64,000 nucleotides of DNA from Athripsodes cinereus (GCA_947579605.1 OX388307.1:21367237-21431236); one strand, 5' to 3'. Positions 47,672 to 58,918 are shown, counted from the first letter of the stretch. The notes: generated by a model not told the origin, from the sequence alone. Translations and numbers: made by a program.

Positions 47672-47990
47672 TAAATCATACATACATACCATCAAGCCGC
47701 TTCCCTCGCGGGGTAGGCAGAAAGGATCGAGCGCCACTTCCTTCTATCCTTGCATACATCTTTCGCTTCCGTCACTGTCATACAATTCCTCATGCATGCT
47801 CTCCTGTTCAATGTGCTCAACACGTGACCGTCCTGTAGGATTTGATTTAAATGATCTTGCCATTTAATCCTAGGACGTCCACGTCTCCGCGCACCATTCC
47901 TCCAAATATGTCTTCTTAGTCATTCTGTCCTCATTCATTCTTTCCACGTGCCCAAACCATCTTAACTTATTTACTTTGTATACTTACATC
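47672..47990 (-). pseudogene. LINE-C ORF C-terminus, second locus
   Basis: Minus strand: VNKLRWFGHVERMNEDRMTK, a frame change, RGRPRIKWQDHLNQILQDGH, STLNRRACMRNCMTVTEAKD and VCKDRRKWRSILSAYP. These are the same blocks as in 58933-59907 (LRWFGHVERM, RGRPRTTW, NRRACMRNWM, CKDRSIWRSV), with the terminal WRSI.SAYP preserved better here. It is 5'-truncated, with one frameshift, and the 3' tail is an ATGT/GTAT tract. In this LINE class the segment lies behind the reverse transcriptase and its function is poorly known. Confidence 0.8.
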
Positions 47991-47999
47991 CTTGTTATT

Positions 48000-48850
48000 A
48001 CACCAACTTTCTTTAAGTATACTTTCTTTCAACTTTAACTATAAATACATTAGCAAATTTACTGAAAAATGATTAAATACAAACTTCGAGAGTTATTGAG
48101 TATTGTTAATTATTCAAAACGTTCATTTATTCTTCTAAGAAATTTATTAAAGGAAAAACGAAACGCAATAAGAAGCTAAAAGATTTTAAGGAAGAAATTA
48201 ATTCCTCAGGAGCTTATTTCCACAAATTTAGGAATTCGATATTCAAATAGGTATTATACTATCACTTTTGTTTGATTTAATAATAAAATTCACATAATTA
48301 CCGTAACCGTAAATATTTTTCAAAATTTAAATTGAACTTATTAATGAGGTTCGTCACCCATTTTGAAGGCTTTATTTCGATCTTTGCAATATACACGGTG
48401 AATGCATTAGCTATAAACACTACTTGAGTGTATATGTGTGTGTGTGTGACTATAATATTATAGATGTTTGTTGGTATTATGATAAAGAATTTATATATTA
48501 TATGAATCATGCTATTATAATTTGACCATTTTATTTCATCGATCCGAAAAAATGAGCTTCTACATAATTGAAAATAATTGTGACTAAAAGATTTCACCTT
48601 AAAATTGGTTTAAATCTTAATAAGATATAAAAAATATTATATTGAACAATTGAAAGCACACTGATAAAGGAAAGTGATTAAGAATCGTTTTAAATAAGAT
48701 AAACTAAAAAAGAGAAAAACAGTTTATGTTAATGAAACTTATAAAATGTTATCTGGGATTAAATTTATGAAAACATCACTGTAATACTTGTCTTCGTTTC
48801 CTCTGTGAGTTGAAATGTGTCTTTAAATAGAGAAATAAGAATAGATTGCG
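48000..48850. other. AT-rich DNA
   Basis: No gene recognised. A short TG-dinucleotide run lies at about 48434-48448. Confidence 0.4.
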
Positions 48851-48856
48851 TATATA

Positions 48857-49227
48857 CGAGGGCAGATTGATAAGTCGGGTAAAAATTAATGAAGCGGTGA
48901 TAGTATTATACAAGGTATGGCATATTTGGGTAGGTCATTGTTTTGTAGATACACACACAAAATTTCTGATATATGTATGCATAAGTATTGCTTTGTTAGT
49001 TGTTTAGACCGAACAAGTAGTTCTTCTCGTAAGTAAATCTCGAGTGTTGATAAAATAATACTTTTTACGCAAAAAATCCATCACAGAATCGAAAAAATCT
49101 CTTGATTAATAATATTATGTTGAATCTTCCTCGTCACTTCGCAAGTGATTTACTGAGTTTCGTTATGGTAGAACAAACACGGAAGACGCTCCTTGCTCAG
49201 GACGTCCGATTTATCAATCCACCCTCG
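48857..49227 (+). mobile_element. mariner-like element, internally deleted (371 bp)
   Basis: Ends CGAGGGCAGATTGATAAGT and, at the right, TTATCAATCCACCCTCG are imperfect inverses, with TA immediately outside on each side. It retains a piece of transposase at 49152-49208. The element is reduced to MITE size and differs in its ends from the mariner at 15381. Confidence 0.83.
49152..49208 (+). pseudogene. mariner transposase, N-terminal HTH fragment
   Basis: The 19 codons read TEFRYGRTNTEDAPCSGRP. In mariner transposases W...F..GR...ED..RSGRP ends the first helix-turn-helix unit of the DNA-binding domain. The fragment abuts the right terminal repeat, so everything after SGRP, including the catalytic domain, has been deleted. 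Confidence 0.8.
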
Positions 49228-49229
49228 TA

Positions 49230-49820
49230 TATTATGTAAAATTAAACAGACAGGTACAATATAAGTAGGTATCCAATGCAAGTTACTTTAACGTTTTAAT
49301 GTCTAGTAATTTCATTTAATCGCTGACACAACATCGACATTAACTGAATCAAGGCAGATTTAAACGTTCTGCTCGTTAAATAATATCTTAACGTTTTCAC
49401 TTTAAGAACTCGTTAAAGCTGATAAAGCAACCTACCTATGTTTCAGTGCCTATGTTAACTGCTTTATGAAATTCTAAAAATAATATTTTTTTATTTGCTT
49501 TAATGACTTCTCGTTTCAGTTTCACGTAAAATTTTCATAAAAATCAAAATATAACTTTTGTTTTATCTAACGGTGTAGAAATAAAACTGTGAAATTTCAT
49601 TAACTACTCGTCAACAGTATCGGAATTTCTTTATTATCATTTATATAATTTTTATGTTTATAATATATTATTAAAGTTTCTTCTTTCTTACCCTCCTTGA
49701 TACGAAATTACTTGGCAATTCTGAACAGTTGGTACTTATGCTAATATTGTAGCTTTAAGACAAACTTCAAATATTTTTTACAAACTTATTACGTACAGCT
49801 ATAACATATAATAATATATA
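49230..49820. other. AT-rich DNA
   Basis: No gene or repeat recognised. Confidence 0.4.
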
Positions 49821-49822
49821 TA

Positions 49823-50364
49823 CAGTCGATCACCGCTTAATCGGGACAGCCGCTTATTTGGGACAAATCTCAAAGAACAGAAACCAAACCAAGAAACCAA
49901 TAGTAAATTTATATGTTTAATTGGGACGACGTTCAACTTAATTGGGACAGTAAATTTAAAATAACAGTACATATTATGTTACACATATTCTCAAGAAAAA
50001 ATATCTACAATGAATTCTCATTTTTGCATTGAATTAAATTGTATGTACCTACCCATTTATTATTTAAATTAGGATCTTTTTATTCTTAAAAGTTTATACC
50101 TATTACATATTTGTAATTTATATTATGATAATTTATATTACTTAAGTATATGTAATTTACAGTTTTCAAGAGTTTATAAAATAAAATTATTGAAAAAAAA
50201 ATATGCATTGTTAATTTATGTGTGTTTTACTGGTTAATGGTCTTAGCTGCTAAAACCAAATAAATTAATTTAAAAAACATGTGAACTTCGCTTTATTGGG
50301 ACAGCCGCTTAAAAGGGACAAAATGCCGTTGTCCCGATGTGTCCCAATTAAGCGGAATCTACTG
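49823..50364. mobile_element. pogo/Tigger-like non-autonomous transposon (542 bp)
   Basis: Left end CAGTCGATCACCGCTTAATC, right end AGCGGAATCTACTG, with TA outside on both sides (49821-49822, 50365-50366). The word GGGACA follows CGCTTA repeatedly at both ends (TTAATTGGGAC, CCGCTTAAAAGGGACA), giving subterminal repeats. CAGT ends, TA target and TTAATCGGGACA-type termini are those of the pogo/Tigger branch of Tc1/mariner. The AT-rich centre has no transposase. Confidence 0.82.
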
Positions 50365-50797
50365 TACATATGTACATTCACGATCCAGACAGCTGGGTAA
50401 GCGATCTCTATTAATTTTGTTTCATTTGGGAATACAGCTACATCTAAATAAAATTATCATAATGGTTAAAAAAAACTTTACTGTCACACGAAATTTACGG
50501 ATATGGCTCATTTCACACACACTTGTCAGAGATTTATTGGGTACTTTTTAAACACCATATAATAATATAGCTATAAACCTTTCTGTGAGAGTATGAAAGG
50601 CAACAAACAGGAGTTATATCGTTCAAAATATTAAAATTACATGGAACTGAAAATGAAATTTAAGTTGGTAAGTGAAATCGATTTATTAGGAAGAATAGAC
50701 ATTCATTAATTATATAGTATAACAGTTATATCGTAGATAATTTGAAAACAATACGCAAATTACAAAATTTAAAATAATAATGAAATTAATTCAATTG

Positions 50798-51118
50798 TTA
50801 TTTACGGAGCGTATAAATACAATTAGTAGTAGTGGTAATCACAATATAAATAATGACAATCAATACGAATAACTGATCAGCACTAACGCATAAAGTGTTT
50901 TTACTAAAATTCACCATATGTAGGTATGTAGGTAAGTCATGTAAGAAGCATGCTAGAGGTGGTAAGTATTTAAGCAGAGTCAGCTGCTGTGTCGGCTTGT
51001 TTCTGACAGATGAGAAAGAGAGGGTTGGCTTCCTTCTTACCCCATTAAATAATTTACTATCGGCATTTGGCACCGTAGCTAAGGAGCCAATCAGTATTCC
51101 GTACACGAACATTACCAT
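50798..51118 (-). CDS. Unrecognised ORF, signal-like N-terminus
   Basis: 106 codons. It starts MVMFVYGILIGSLATVPNAD, which resembles a signal peptide or signal anchor, continues SKLFNGVRRKPTLSFSSVRN with basic character, and ends with a second hydrophobic stretch LFVLIVIIYIVITTT. The first 80 codons lie in DNA with more G+C than its surroundings. A GTAAGA follows codon 26 and a pyrimidine-rich CTCATCTGTCAG lies 38 nt on, but an intron that short is unlikely. No TATA or family match. It may be a real small membrane or secreted protein, a decayed exon, or chance; the overlapping plus-strand frame at 50895-51221 is regarded as its shadow. Confidence 0.22.
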   Translation of the reverse strand: MVMFVYGILIGSLATVPNADSKLFNGVRRKPTLSFSSVRNKPTQQLTLLKYLPPLACFLHDLPTYLHMVNFSKNTLCVSADQLFVLIVIIYIVITTTTNCIYTLRK

Positions 51119-51139
51119 TTCAATGAATCCCCTTCACCT

Positions 51140-51742
51140 ACACGACTCGACATACTTTAACAATATTTTATGTACCCACCATATAGGTATTTATCTATAC
51201 TACATAACAATAATCCGTTAATACAATCACGCACGTTACAAAAGCAACAAATTTACTACTTCCTCTACTTATGTAACTAAATGGACCACTATTTCAAATG
51301 AGTAAACGCGTGTAAAAGTGTCGGTGGAGATATTATCATCGTTGGTATATTACAATAGAAATCCCACTTCGGGATCGCGACGATTTACATTTTTCTTTGC
51401 AAGACGTACAATACTCTCCGATGTATCGGTTCTTTTTTTATATATTTTTAATTCATCTTATAATTCTTTACCCCTTCTTTTGGTGTAAAATCTACCTATA
51501 GTTACAATGGGCGAAAATTATTCAAATTTGATTTTTTTTTAAATATAATAGAAATAAAACAGATTTCCTTTAAATTAATATTAGTTTTGTGTAGTTGTAA
51601 CGTTTGCTTTTGACATTAACTTTCACAATATTATTTTTGTCAAGAAATATATTTGTAAGACTGAGTATAATATATAAGGTAATCACGTAAGTTAATAACT
51701 TTTGTGAGTGATAAGAAGCGCTGAAATAAAACTTATAAATTG
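51140..51742. other. AT-rich DNA
   Basis: No gene or repeat recognised. Confidence 0.4.
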
Positions 51743-51750
51743 ATAAGAAT

Positions 51751-51886
51751 GGTTAGTTGGAAGACATCGCATTTTAGCGATAAACTCGCCCTCTGTACAT
51801 TGAATTTATAAGTGTTATTTTTATGCCACTATTTCATTTTGTAATATTGTAACCAATGTACAGTGAAGAATAAAATAAATAAATAA
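51751..51886 (+). repeat. Hairpin-tail repeat, complete copy
   Basis: GGTTAGTTGGAAGACATCGC, a small hairpin (ATCGC-ATTTTA-GCGAT), AACTCGCCCTCTGTACATTG, and a tail AATAAAATAAATAAATAAAT. Flanked by ATAAGAAT at 51743-51750 and 51887-51894, probably a target duplication. The AAAT tail and duplication indicate the 3' end of a LINE or a SINE that uses it. Confidence 0.7.
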
Positions 51887-51894
51887 ATAAGAAT

Positions 51895-54125
51895 ATTGTT
51901 GGTTGATAATTTAGTTAATCGATGCACACTATCAGACCAAGTTTCGCAAATAAATAATTTTTTAGTACACATCCCCAAAGTCAAATTATAAATCGTTGAC
52001 TAATTTATGAAATACAGTTGAATAAAAATCTATACTTAAATTGGAAATTGCACGCTAATATATTATTTGAATAGAGGAAATTTCCATTTTCATTCTAAAT
52101 CGTCAAGTATTTGACATGTTCCCTAAAGAAGCTAAATACATATGTTCATATAAGTTTTAATGTCTCTCTTTGTAATATGTTTCTTACAACTTTACATAGA
52201 TCTGTATAGTTTATCCATGTTTCACGATAAATACATAAGAAGGTCGGTTTTGTATTATAAGAATTTTGCTGAGAATAGAATAAGTGTTCGCTTTGTACTT
52301 TCAATGTATTGAATCAGAGATTGATTTCTATTATAAGGATTGAAAGTTTTTTTTTTCATATCCATCAACTTTTCGGATTACCTATTCACTTGAAAAATCC
52401 ATACGATAAACCTTTGAAGTATTCAACACAGTACAGTAGGTAGACACCGTTATTATGGAGCAAGACATAGTATTGGCAGGCTAGTAGGATGTATGCGTGG
52501 TGAAGTATGTTTGCTTTGTGAGGAGAATGCCTGAGAGGCCGAATACGTAGACTTTTGGCAAATACACCAACATTTCCAATCTAGAGATTGAAATCGATTA
52601 GAGTTGAATTGAATCCAATCATTACTGAATACCCTTGGCGCTTTGTCAGCTGAGACCATTTTCTGAATAATGAAAACTTTTTACTCTTCCATTGTTGAGA
52701 GAAATAGAACGTGACTTCTTAACTGCGAACAAGAAACCGATTTGTGCAAGAAGAAAATACATAAACATGTGCAAGTGCTCGTTTCATACATATATTATTA
52801 TTGCAGTAAGCACATCTGTAGGTACATAAAACATTTTTATAAAAATGGACTTTCTTATAAAAATTAATAAAATATATTATAAATGAAAATACTTACGATT
52901 GTGGTATTACCAATAATTATTCCAACATATTTTTACGAAACATTTTTTTATGATTTCTCGAGAAAGATTAATTTTCAATCAAATAATGTATTTGTATTTT
53001 ATTTTTGAACTTTGTTATGTTTTTGCATGTCATTTAATCTAATAATATGCAATCTTATATTTAATGTTAAACACTGAAGAGCTGTTTATTGAAATAAATA
53101 AACCAAAGATCAACAATATGCCGATGGATATTTTAATATTAACATTGATGCACAGTGTAAACAATATTTTGGTATTTTATGGTTTTGATATTTCTTAAAT
53201 GAATTGTTATGTCTGATACGAAATGTGATTCCCATAACAATGTGCCTAGTTAAATTAAGTATTTATTTTCACAAATATTGATCTCATGTATAGGTAAACG
53301 ACGAAGAGAATTTCAAAAAAAAATATTGTTCATGGAACTGACCATTTTCATATGTTCATTTTGTTTCCGTCCAATTTTATACACTTATATGTAAATTGGC
53401 TCGCAAATATAATATGCAAATTTCCATAATTTGTCCCCTCTTTCCCGATAAATTTTGTACTTCATTTCACAAATATAAATATGGCATAAAAACGTGAGAT
53501 AAGTAATACCATCAAAAAGATCTCTGTTTGCAGCAATGAAAAAAAAAAGTATTGATAAAACATAGAAGAGATTATGAAATAAAACACACTGGAAAATAAA
53601 AGGATCAACCGAAACAAATATATTCTAAATCCTTATTACAATGTAAGTAAGTACCTATCCATAGACATTATTATATATTGAGATTGTTCACGCAAACAAT
53701 GTCAAAAATGTCCACGATATTGTATCGGGTTATTATATTTTTGTTTACGTAATCCTTTAACATTCTAAAAAAATATGGTTTGTTTAAAATTGTGAATAAA
53801 ATATTGCGAATGTTTACATATTGTTTGAATAAAACACATAACACAGTATAGACATTTCGATAACACAATATATTTTATATACTTAAACGTTCGTTCAACT
53901 TTGAACTAACGATGTACGTCGTAAATCAACCGTATTATTAATATTGTAATATCCTTACTGGTACTCTGAAAAAAAACGGGAAATCTCAGATATAACAAAA
54001 TGATGATTGAATTAATTCATCTTCACACATGTCTCATTTATTGAGTCGATTGAAGACTCGTGTTTTTTTTTATTAATAATATTTATTACCGCTCCATACA
54101 CGTATAAGATATTTTATTTTACTCA
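51895..54125. other. AT-rich DNA
   Basis: No host gene recognised. The minus-strand frame 52453-52659 lies in slightly GC-richer DNA but has no domain or splice support. Confidence 0.4.
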
Positions 54126-54130
54126 TAACA

Positions 54131-54209
54131 AGGATTCAGATATTTTATAAATATTAATGGATGATGCTTAATTAAGAAGCATCATCAATTTATAAAACAT
54201 CTGAATCCT
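54131..54209. mobile_element. Small palindromic element (79 bp)
   Basis: AGGATTCAGATATTTTATAA pairs with TTATAAAACATCTGAATCCT, and GATGATGCTT with AAGCATCATC, around a TAATTA centre. A hairpin-like MITE relic directly beside the hairpin-tail repeat at 54221. Confidence 0.65.
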
Positions 54210-54220
54210 AGGTACCAATG

Positions 54221-54360
54221 GGTTAGTTGGAAGATATCACGCTTCTGCGATAAACTCACCCATTGCACAAAATTTATATGTCTAGTGTTAATTCTGATAT
54301 GTTTTTTTGTGTTGATTTTTTTTGTGCAATAAAGATTTTTTTATTATTTATTATTTTTAG
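54221..54360 (+). repeat. Hairpin-tail repeat copy
   Basis: GGTTAGTTGGAAGATATCAC, hairpin TATCACGC-TTCT-GCGATA, AACTCACCCATTGCACAA, then TTTTTGTGCAATAAAG and an AT-rich tail. Confidence 0.65.
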
Positions 54361-54370
54361 TATTATAATC

Positions 54371-54450
54371 CTCAAGCGATCGTGCATTTGCGATAAACTT
54401 GCCATCTGTGTACTGATTGTTTTGATTTTGATTTCTTTATAAAATAGTTT
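54371..54450 (+). repeat. Hairpin-tail repeat, 5'-truncated
   Basis: CAAGCGATCGTGCATTTGCG, ATAAACTTGCCATCTGTGTA and a T-rich tail; follows directly after the previous copy. Confidence 0.5.
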
Positions 54451-54650
54451 GAAATCAATGGAAAGTAAATTTTTTCTTGTTATGAATGTGTTTGTGTTAA
54501 TATAGGGGAATGCTTTTTGTGAATGTGTATATGTTTCAATATGATTGATATGTTTGTGAGATATTTGCCCTAGAACAGGTTATACCTAGTTGGGCAGCAT
54601 CAATGAAAATATGTTATATAATAATAAAATAATAATAAAAATAAAAACGT

Positions 54651-54860
54651 GGTTAGATGGAAGAAATCACTATATAGTGATAATCTCGCCACTGCACATC
54701 ATCACATTTTTTCCTGTGTATATTGCCCTATTTTATTTGTTATATGAATGATGATGTGCAAGAAGAATAAAATAAATAAATAAATAAATAAATATGTATA
54801 ATATTTGTAAATTATAAGTGTAATAAAATAAATAAATAAATAAAATAAGTAAATAATGAA
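54651..54860 (+). repeat. Hairpin-tail repeat with long AAAT tail
   Basis: GGTTAGATGGAAGAAATCAC, hairpin ATCAC-TATATA-GTGAT, AATCTCGCCACTGCACATCA, then AGAATAAAATAAATAAATAA and further AAAT units to about 54860. The stem bases changed on both sides relative to 51751 (ATCGC/GCGAT to ATCAC/GTGAT). Confidence 0.7.
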
Positions 54861-54869
54861 TAAATAAAT

Positions 54870-55405
54870 ACTTACATACATACTGCTAGCCTTCTTCTCT
54901 CCACCGCTGGATATAGGCATTTTCAAAACTTTTTCATACTATTCGATCTTGAGCAACACGATACAGGATGAATTAATAAATAAATGCCTAGAATTATGCA
55001 AAATAATTTTAAATGGGGAATAAAAATAGTCTTATTTAAGAACTTAAATAAAGCAGCTGAAGGTTCTCATATTTATTCCATGTTATTTTTATGAAAATGT
55101 CGCACATGGTTGATAATGAAAATAAAGAAATTAAATAAATGAAAATTGTATTCAATTGAGAAATCCTTTCTCGTAAAAAATATTTTTTTCTTGATTTTCA
55201 AAACATTTAAAAAAAATCGAGATGTACCTAAGAGTGATCAGACATGAAGAGTGTTAAGGAACTGCTTAGAAAAGAGGACGTCTCTCACAAAATGATCGGT
55301 GACGGCATGACCCTTAAAGAATAAGAGACTTTTGAATAAAACTGTGTTAATACAAAAAATAAGTTTAACTATACCTATCTTAATCAACAAATGGTTTTCC
55401 GTAGT
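54870..55405. other. AT-rich DNA
   Basis: No gene or repeat recognised. Confidence 0.4.
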
Positions 55406-55415
55406 ATGTTGTACT

Positions 55416-55590
55416 ATTTTTTTTTTAAAGATGTATCTGGGTTTTGTTTTAAACCCAAATACAACCTTATACACCTTTCACAGTAAGCTAAAAGCTTGTG
55501 CCGTGGAAGGGGAGTTTGCCGGCACCTGGTATTGAACCATGAACTCCTTGTTCACGACGCCGAGACTCTACCTCCAGGCTACCGACGAAC
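55416..55590 (-). repeat. SINE-B, full copy
   Basis: On the minus strand GTTCGTCGGTAGCCTGGAGG, ATGGTTCAATACCAGGTGCC (B-box-like), CAAACTCCCC, then the body and an A tail (poly-T at 55416-55426). Highly similar to 21136-21316. Confidence 0.82.
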
Positions 55591-55619
55591 TCGTCGAACG
55601 TCGACGACGACGAACTAAT

Positions 55620-55695
55620 ATATCCCTTACACAGGACACTCGAAAACGCAGAGAAAAGAGTGAGATACCTATTCTTTACCGAGGGCTCAACGATG
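55620..55695 (-). repeat. SINE-A fragment (5' part)
   Basis: CACAGGACACTCGAAAACG, AGAGAAAAGAGTGAGATACC and TATTCTTTACCGAGGGCTC correspond to the 5' third of SINE-A. Confidence 0.65.
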
Positions 55696-55749
55696 AATGT
55701 AATAATACAATACACGAAGAAATATATAATAATATACTATGAATCTCTT

Positions 55750-56445
55750 AAGTGAGTAAATTATTCCAACGTAGATGATAATAATTTATCGAATAGAAAA
55801 AGGTTCGTTTAATGTTTGACATTTCCTTTGAGATTGGTGTGCAAATTCACTGTTTTCTTTTCATTCTTGTGACTGAAATACTTACATATTATATATTTAC
55901 TTTTGTTCTTCTCTTAGATAAACTATCTGTGTGTATGCCTCATATCACTTGCCTAGGCTACGAGATGAGTTGAGATCGTTCAATTGGAACGTAATATTCT
56001 GCTACGGAAAAGAAAATAATCGTTGGTAGACTATTACCTTCACCTACTATCACATCACATCTATGTAGGTTCATAAAACAGATTATTCTGAAGGGAGTGT
56101 CTTGGTCTTTGCATGGTTTTCATAAAATATTTATTTTATTTATTAATTTGATTAAACAAATACAATCAATACAAGCAAAAAAATATGATTACCCAACCAG
56201 GTAAGCCTGATCTAGGAAAATCTTTTTGTTACAACAAGATAAAAGTTTACATATCAAACCTATAAACTAAAAGTAAAACAAAGAAAAAATATGACAACAT
56301 AAAATAAAATATGTATATTAATATTTATTTATTTATGCATATAAAATATATAAAAACGTACAAGTATTGTTTTAAACCATATTTTGTACTTTTTAAGTTG
56401 ACTCATTTTATCGGTGAAATTCACTGTATCAGTATATGACACATA
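55750..56445. other. AT-rich DNA
   Basis: No gene. Some similarity of 56140-56210 (TTTATTTATTAATTTG, ACAAATACAATCAATACAAG) to the distant hairpin-tail copy near 46690. Confidence 0.35.
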
Positions 56446-56451
56446 GACATA

Positions 56452-56660
56452 TATACAATCACGGCATATTCCGCAAATGGGCTAACCTACGGATTAACTA
56501 CAAGCAACAAACATGAAGATTGTCTTCTCCGTGCCAATAAAAAAAGACATTCAGTATGTGTGGCTTGCCCAATCGCTGAATTGTAGATGTTAATTGTCTT
56601 ATACAGATTACAACATCTCCTTTTAACTGGATACTCAAAAACTTACAGAAAAAAGAATAA
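56452..56660 (-). repeat. SINE-A copy, diverged
   Basis: CAATCACGGCATATTCCGCA, CTTCTCCGTGCCAATAAA, AAGACATTCAGTATGTGTGG and TAACTGGATACTCAAAAACT in family order. Confidence 0.75.
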
Positions 56661-56727
56661 TAATCTATAATGCATAAAAAAATCAACAGTAGAAAAAAAA
56701 AACATTATTACTGAACAAATATATTTG

Positions 56728-56770
56728 TGGGCGAGTTATTGCAGAAGCGCGATATTTTCCAACTAACCCA
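56728..56770 (-). repeat. Hairpin-tail repeat fragment
   Basis: Minus strand GGGTTAGTTGGAAAATATCG, hairpin ATCGC-GCTTCT-GCAAT, AACTCGCCCACA; only the hairpin block is left. Confidence 0.55.
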
Positions 56771-56999
56771 TACATTATTTTGTTTTTTTTTCTGACCCTA
56801 TTTTACCCCTTCACAAATTCACAATGACATTATGATCCTGGTGACATTCTTCTAATCGAGAGATTACATTTTTAATAGAATAAGAAATTGTTTATTAAAA
56901 CATACATAATGATTTCTCATACTTACAAAAATATTTAAACTGTCATTCATTTTATTCTTTTGAATAACAATTGAAAAAACACAGTATGTAGTTACCTTC

Positions 57000-57066
57000 C
57001 AATTGACTTTTATTAACTTCACTTACAAGTGTTCGGAGACAATCGACTCCATCATCAGGCGATTCG
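57000..57066 (-). repeat. Penelope-like terminal fragment with hammerhead-like core
   Basis: Minus strand: CTGATGA (57058-57052), extra T, GGAG...CTCC (stem II possible), GAAC where GAAA is expected, ACTTGTAAGTG. The same block order and the same extra T as at 29819-29862. The GAAA to GAAC change would disable a hammerhead. Confidence 0.4.
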
Positions 57067-57069
57067 AAA

Positions 57070-57490
57070 AAAAGGAAAAAGTTTTTTTTAAATGAACTTC
57101 TAATAAGTACCTTCGGTCAACATCGAAAAATCATTCTTTTGGATTGGTTAGTATTTTTTTTAATAAAAAAAACATTATTCTTATCCAAAAATATTTAGTG
57201 TAAATTTGTGAAAATAGGTTGATATTAAAGGAAAAAAAACACAATACAAATTATATATAGATATATATTCAGGTACACGCATTCTCCATGTAAGGTTGAT
57301 TGATGATCGTTAGAAGAAACATTATATTATTAAAAACACATGTGTGTGTCACAAATAATCAAAATTACATTCTACAGTACATAGGCATATAATAATCTGA
57401 GAAGCTTATAATCATACGGGTATAAATACCAAAGTTCACATTATTTCCGGTTTCAATACACCTACAAGAAATTGTAAAACATACAAGATA
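57070..57490. other. AT-rich DNA
   Basis: No gene or repeat recognised. Confidence 0.4.
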
Positions 57491-57495
57491 CTTAA

Positions 57496-58507
57496 CCCTG
57501 TCAACTGATGTGAGGTCTGTCAGATACCGCGAAATCTTTTTTATGTAACAACGTTGCCATTTCAAGTCCTATCTTTCCGTTTCGCTCAGTAGCTTCCTAA
57601 TTTATGTACAGTAACGACGACCGTCGTGAGTACATGTGTGGATCTATAGCTGATGGGTGTCTGTCATATCTAAGGTCAGTAATAAATTATGGATCTATTA
57701 GACCTAACATCAGTAATATATTAATATTTTCATAGTGTCTCGCATACATCAGCTCAGTAAATTAATAGAGTCTACCTAACATTACTTCAATAAAACTTTT
57801 TTTTTTCAATAAATGGAGAGCAAATTTCATTTAAGGCCTTGCTAGGGAACTTGTTCTTTCTATTATGACACAGCTGTTGTATAATGAAAAATTGCCAAGA
57901 GAATTGCGCAATCATGTCTTAGGACGAGATTTGCCAACTGCCCCTGAACAAAACGAACCTGGGACATCGTGTGAAAGAATATTGTGCAGAATTTTTGCGA
58001 GTGAATTGAAAAGAATGATTAAAGAGTGCTATTTAATTGAAAGGAAGACAAAATTTACTCGTTATGCATGCAAAAAATATGTCTGCCTACAATGCTCGGC
58101 ACAAATTTGCCAGGACTGAAAGAACGCACTTTGAAGCCGATTTTTAGAGAAACCGCTCTAACGATTTTTTTATTATTTTTATACATTTTAACAAAAGTTA
58201 ACAGAAAACAAATTTCTACTTATTTTTTTATTTCATGTGTTTTTTCATTTTATTATTTTTTATAAATTGTTCTTAAAAAAATGGTGATTTTTTATTAGCA
58301 TTAATAAATTTCTTGTAATTTCTAATATCTGTTTTTTTAAACCATATTTTTCAAATGGTGTCAGCATATAAATGTCAAATACTCACAAAAAACTAAAAAA
58401 ATAATTAAAACTTTTTAAATAATGGCAATAATGGAACTTTAAATGCCTGTCTGTCAGACCACTCCTCAGCAGAATAATAACTAAAAAGCCACCTCAGTTG
58501 CAAAGGG
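57496..58507 (+). mobile_element. piggyBac-like transposon, internally deleted (1.0 kb)
   Basis: TTAA stands at both borders (57492-57495 and 58508-58511), the fixed piggyBac target. Ends are CCCTGTCAACTGATGTGAGG and, inverted, CCCTTTGCAACTGAGGTGGC. A second shared word lies inside both ends: GGTCTGTCAGA and, inverted, GGTCTGACAGACAGG. The C-terminus of a transposase lies between. Confidence 0.88.
57812..58119 (+). pseudogene. piggyBac transposase, C-terminal fragment
   Basis: From about 57812 the frame reads WRANFI, a stop, GLARELVLSIMTQLLYNEKL, then PRELRNHVLGRDLPTAPEQN, and near the end KECYLIERKTKFTRYACKKY, VCLQCSAQICQD, stop. The cysteine-rich tail C.LC...K...TRYAC.KC...VC..H...IC..C is the piggyBac targeting and end-binding domain; here several Cys/His positions are lost (LC to LI, KC missing, H to C). 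The catalytic DDD core (normally about 400 residues upstream) is absent. Dead. Confidence 0.82.
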
Positions 58508-58511
58508 TTAA

Positions 58512-58918
58512 TATATTAAGTCTTAAAATTCTTTGAATTTGAATATATCGATTAGATAGTCTTCTCTCATGTATGTAGGTGTGTTAGTGAATCTCATTCT
58601 ACGTATATGCGATCGCAAATAAAATAGTTTACATTGAATAAAATGCCTTTCCATTTTTTTTTTTAATACGTACTTCAGAATATATTTTACTTACAAAAAA
58701 GTGTGAAACGGTGATGCGAATTTGAAGTATGAGCATTATTTTTCAATTACAAAAGGATCGTAGAATATCATTGAACAAAAAGATGTAAAACTCTGCAAAA
58801 TGTTCGCATTTATAAGATGGTATATATTTTTTTATCTCTCACATTCCTAGTAGCTATCTTCTTAAATGATAACAAATTTCCATTGTTCTATTTCAAAATA
58901 TAATAAAATATATATCGG
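58512..58918. other. AT-rich DNA
   Basis: No gene or repeat recognised between piggyBac and LINE-C. Confidence 0.4.

Noticed and set aside
51003..51040. 38-nt intron within the 50798-51118 frame
   Set aside because: GT...AG borders and a fine pyrimidine tract are present, but the length is below the usual minimum for insect introns and the frame reads through without it.
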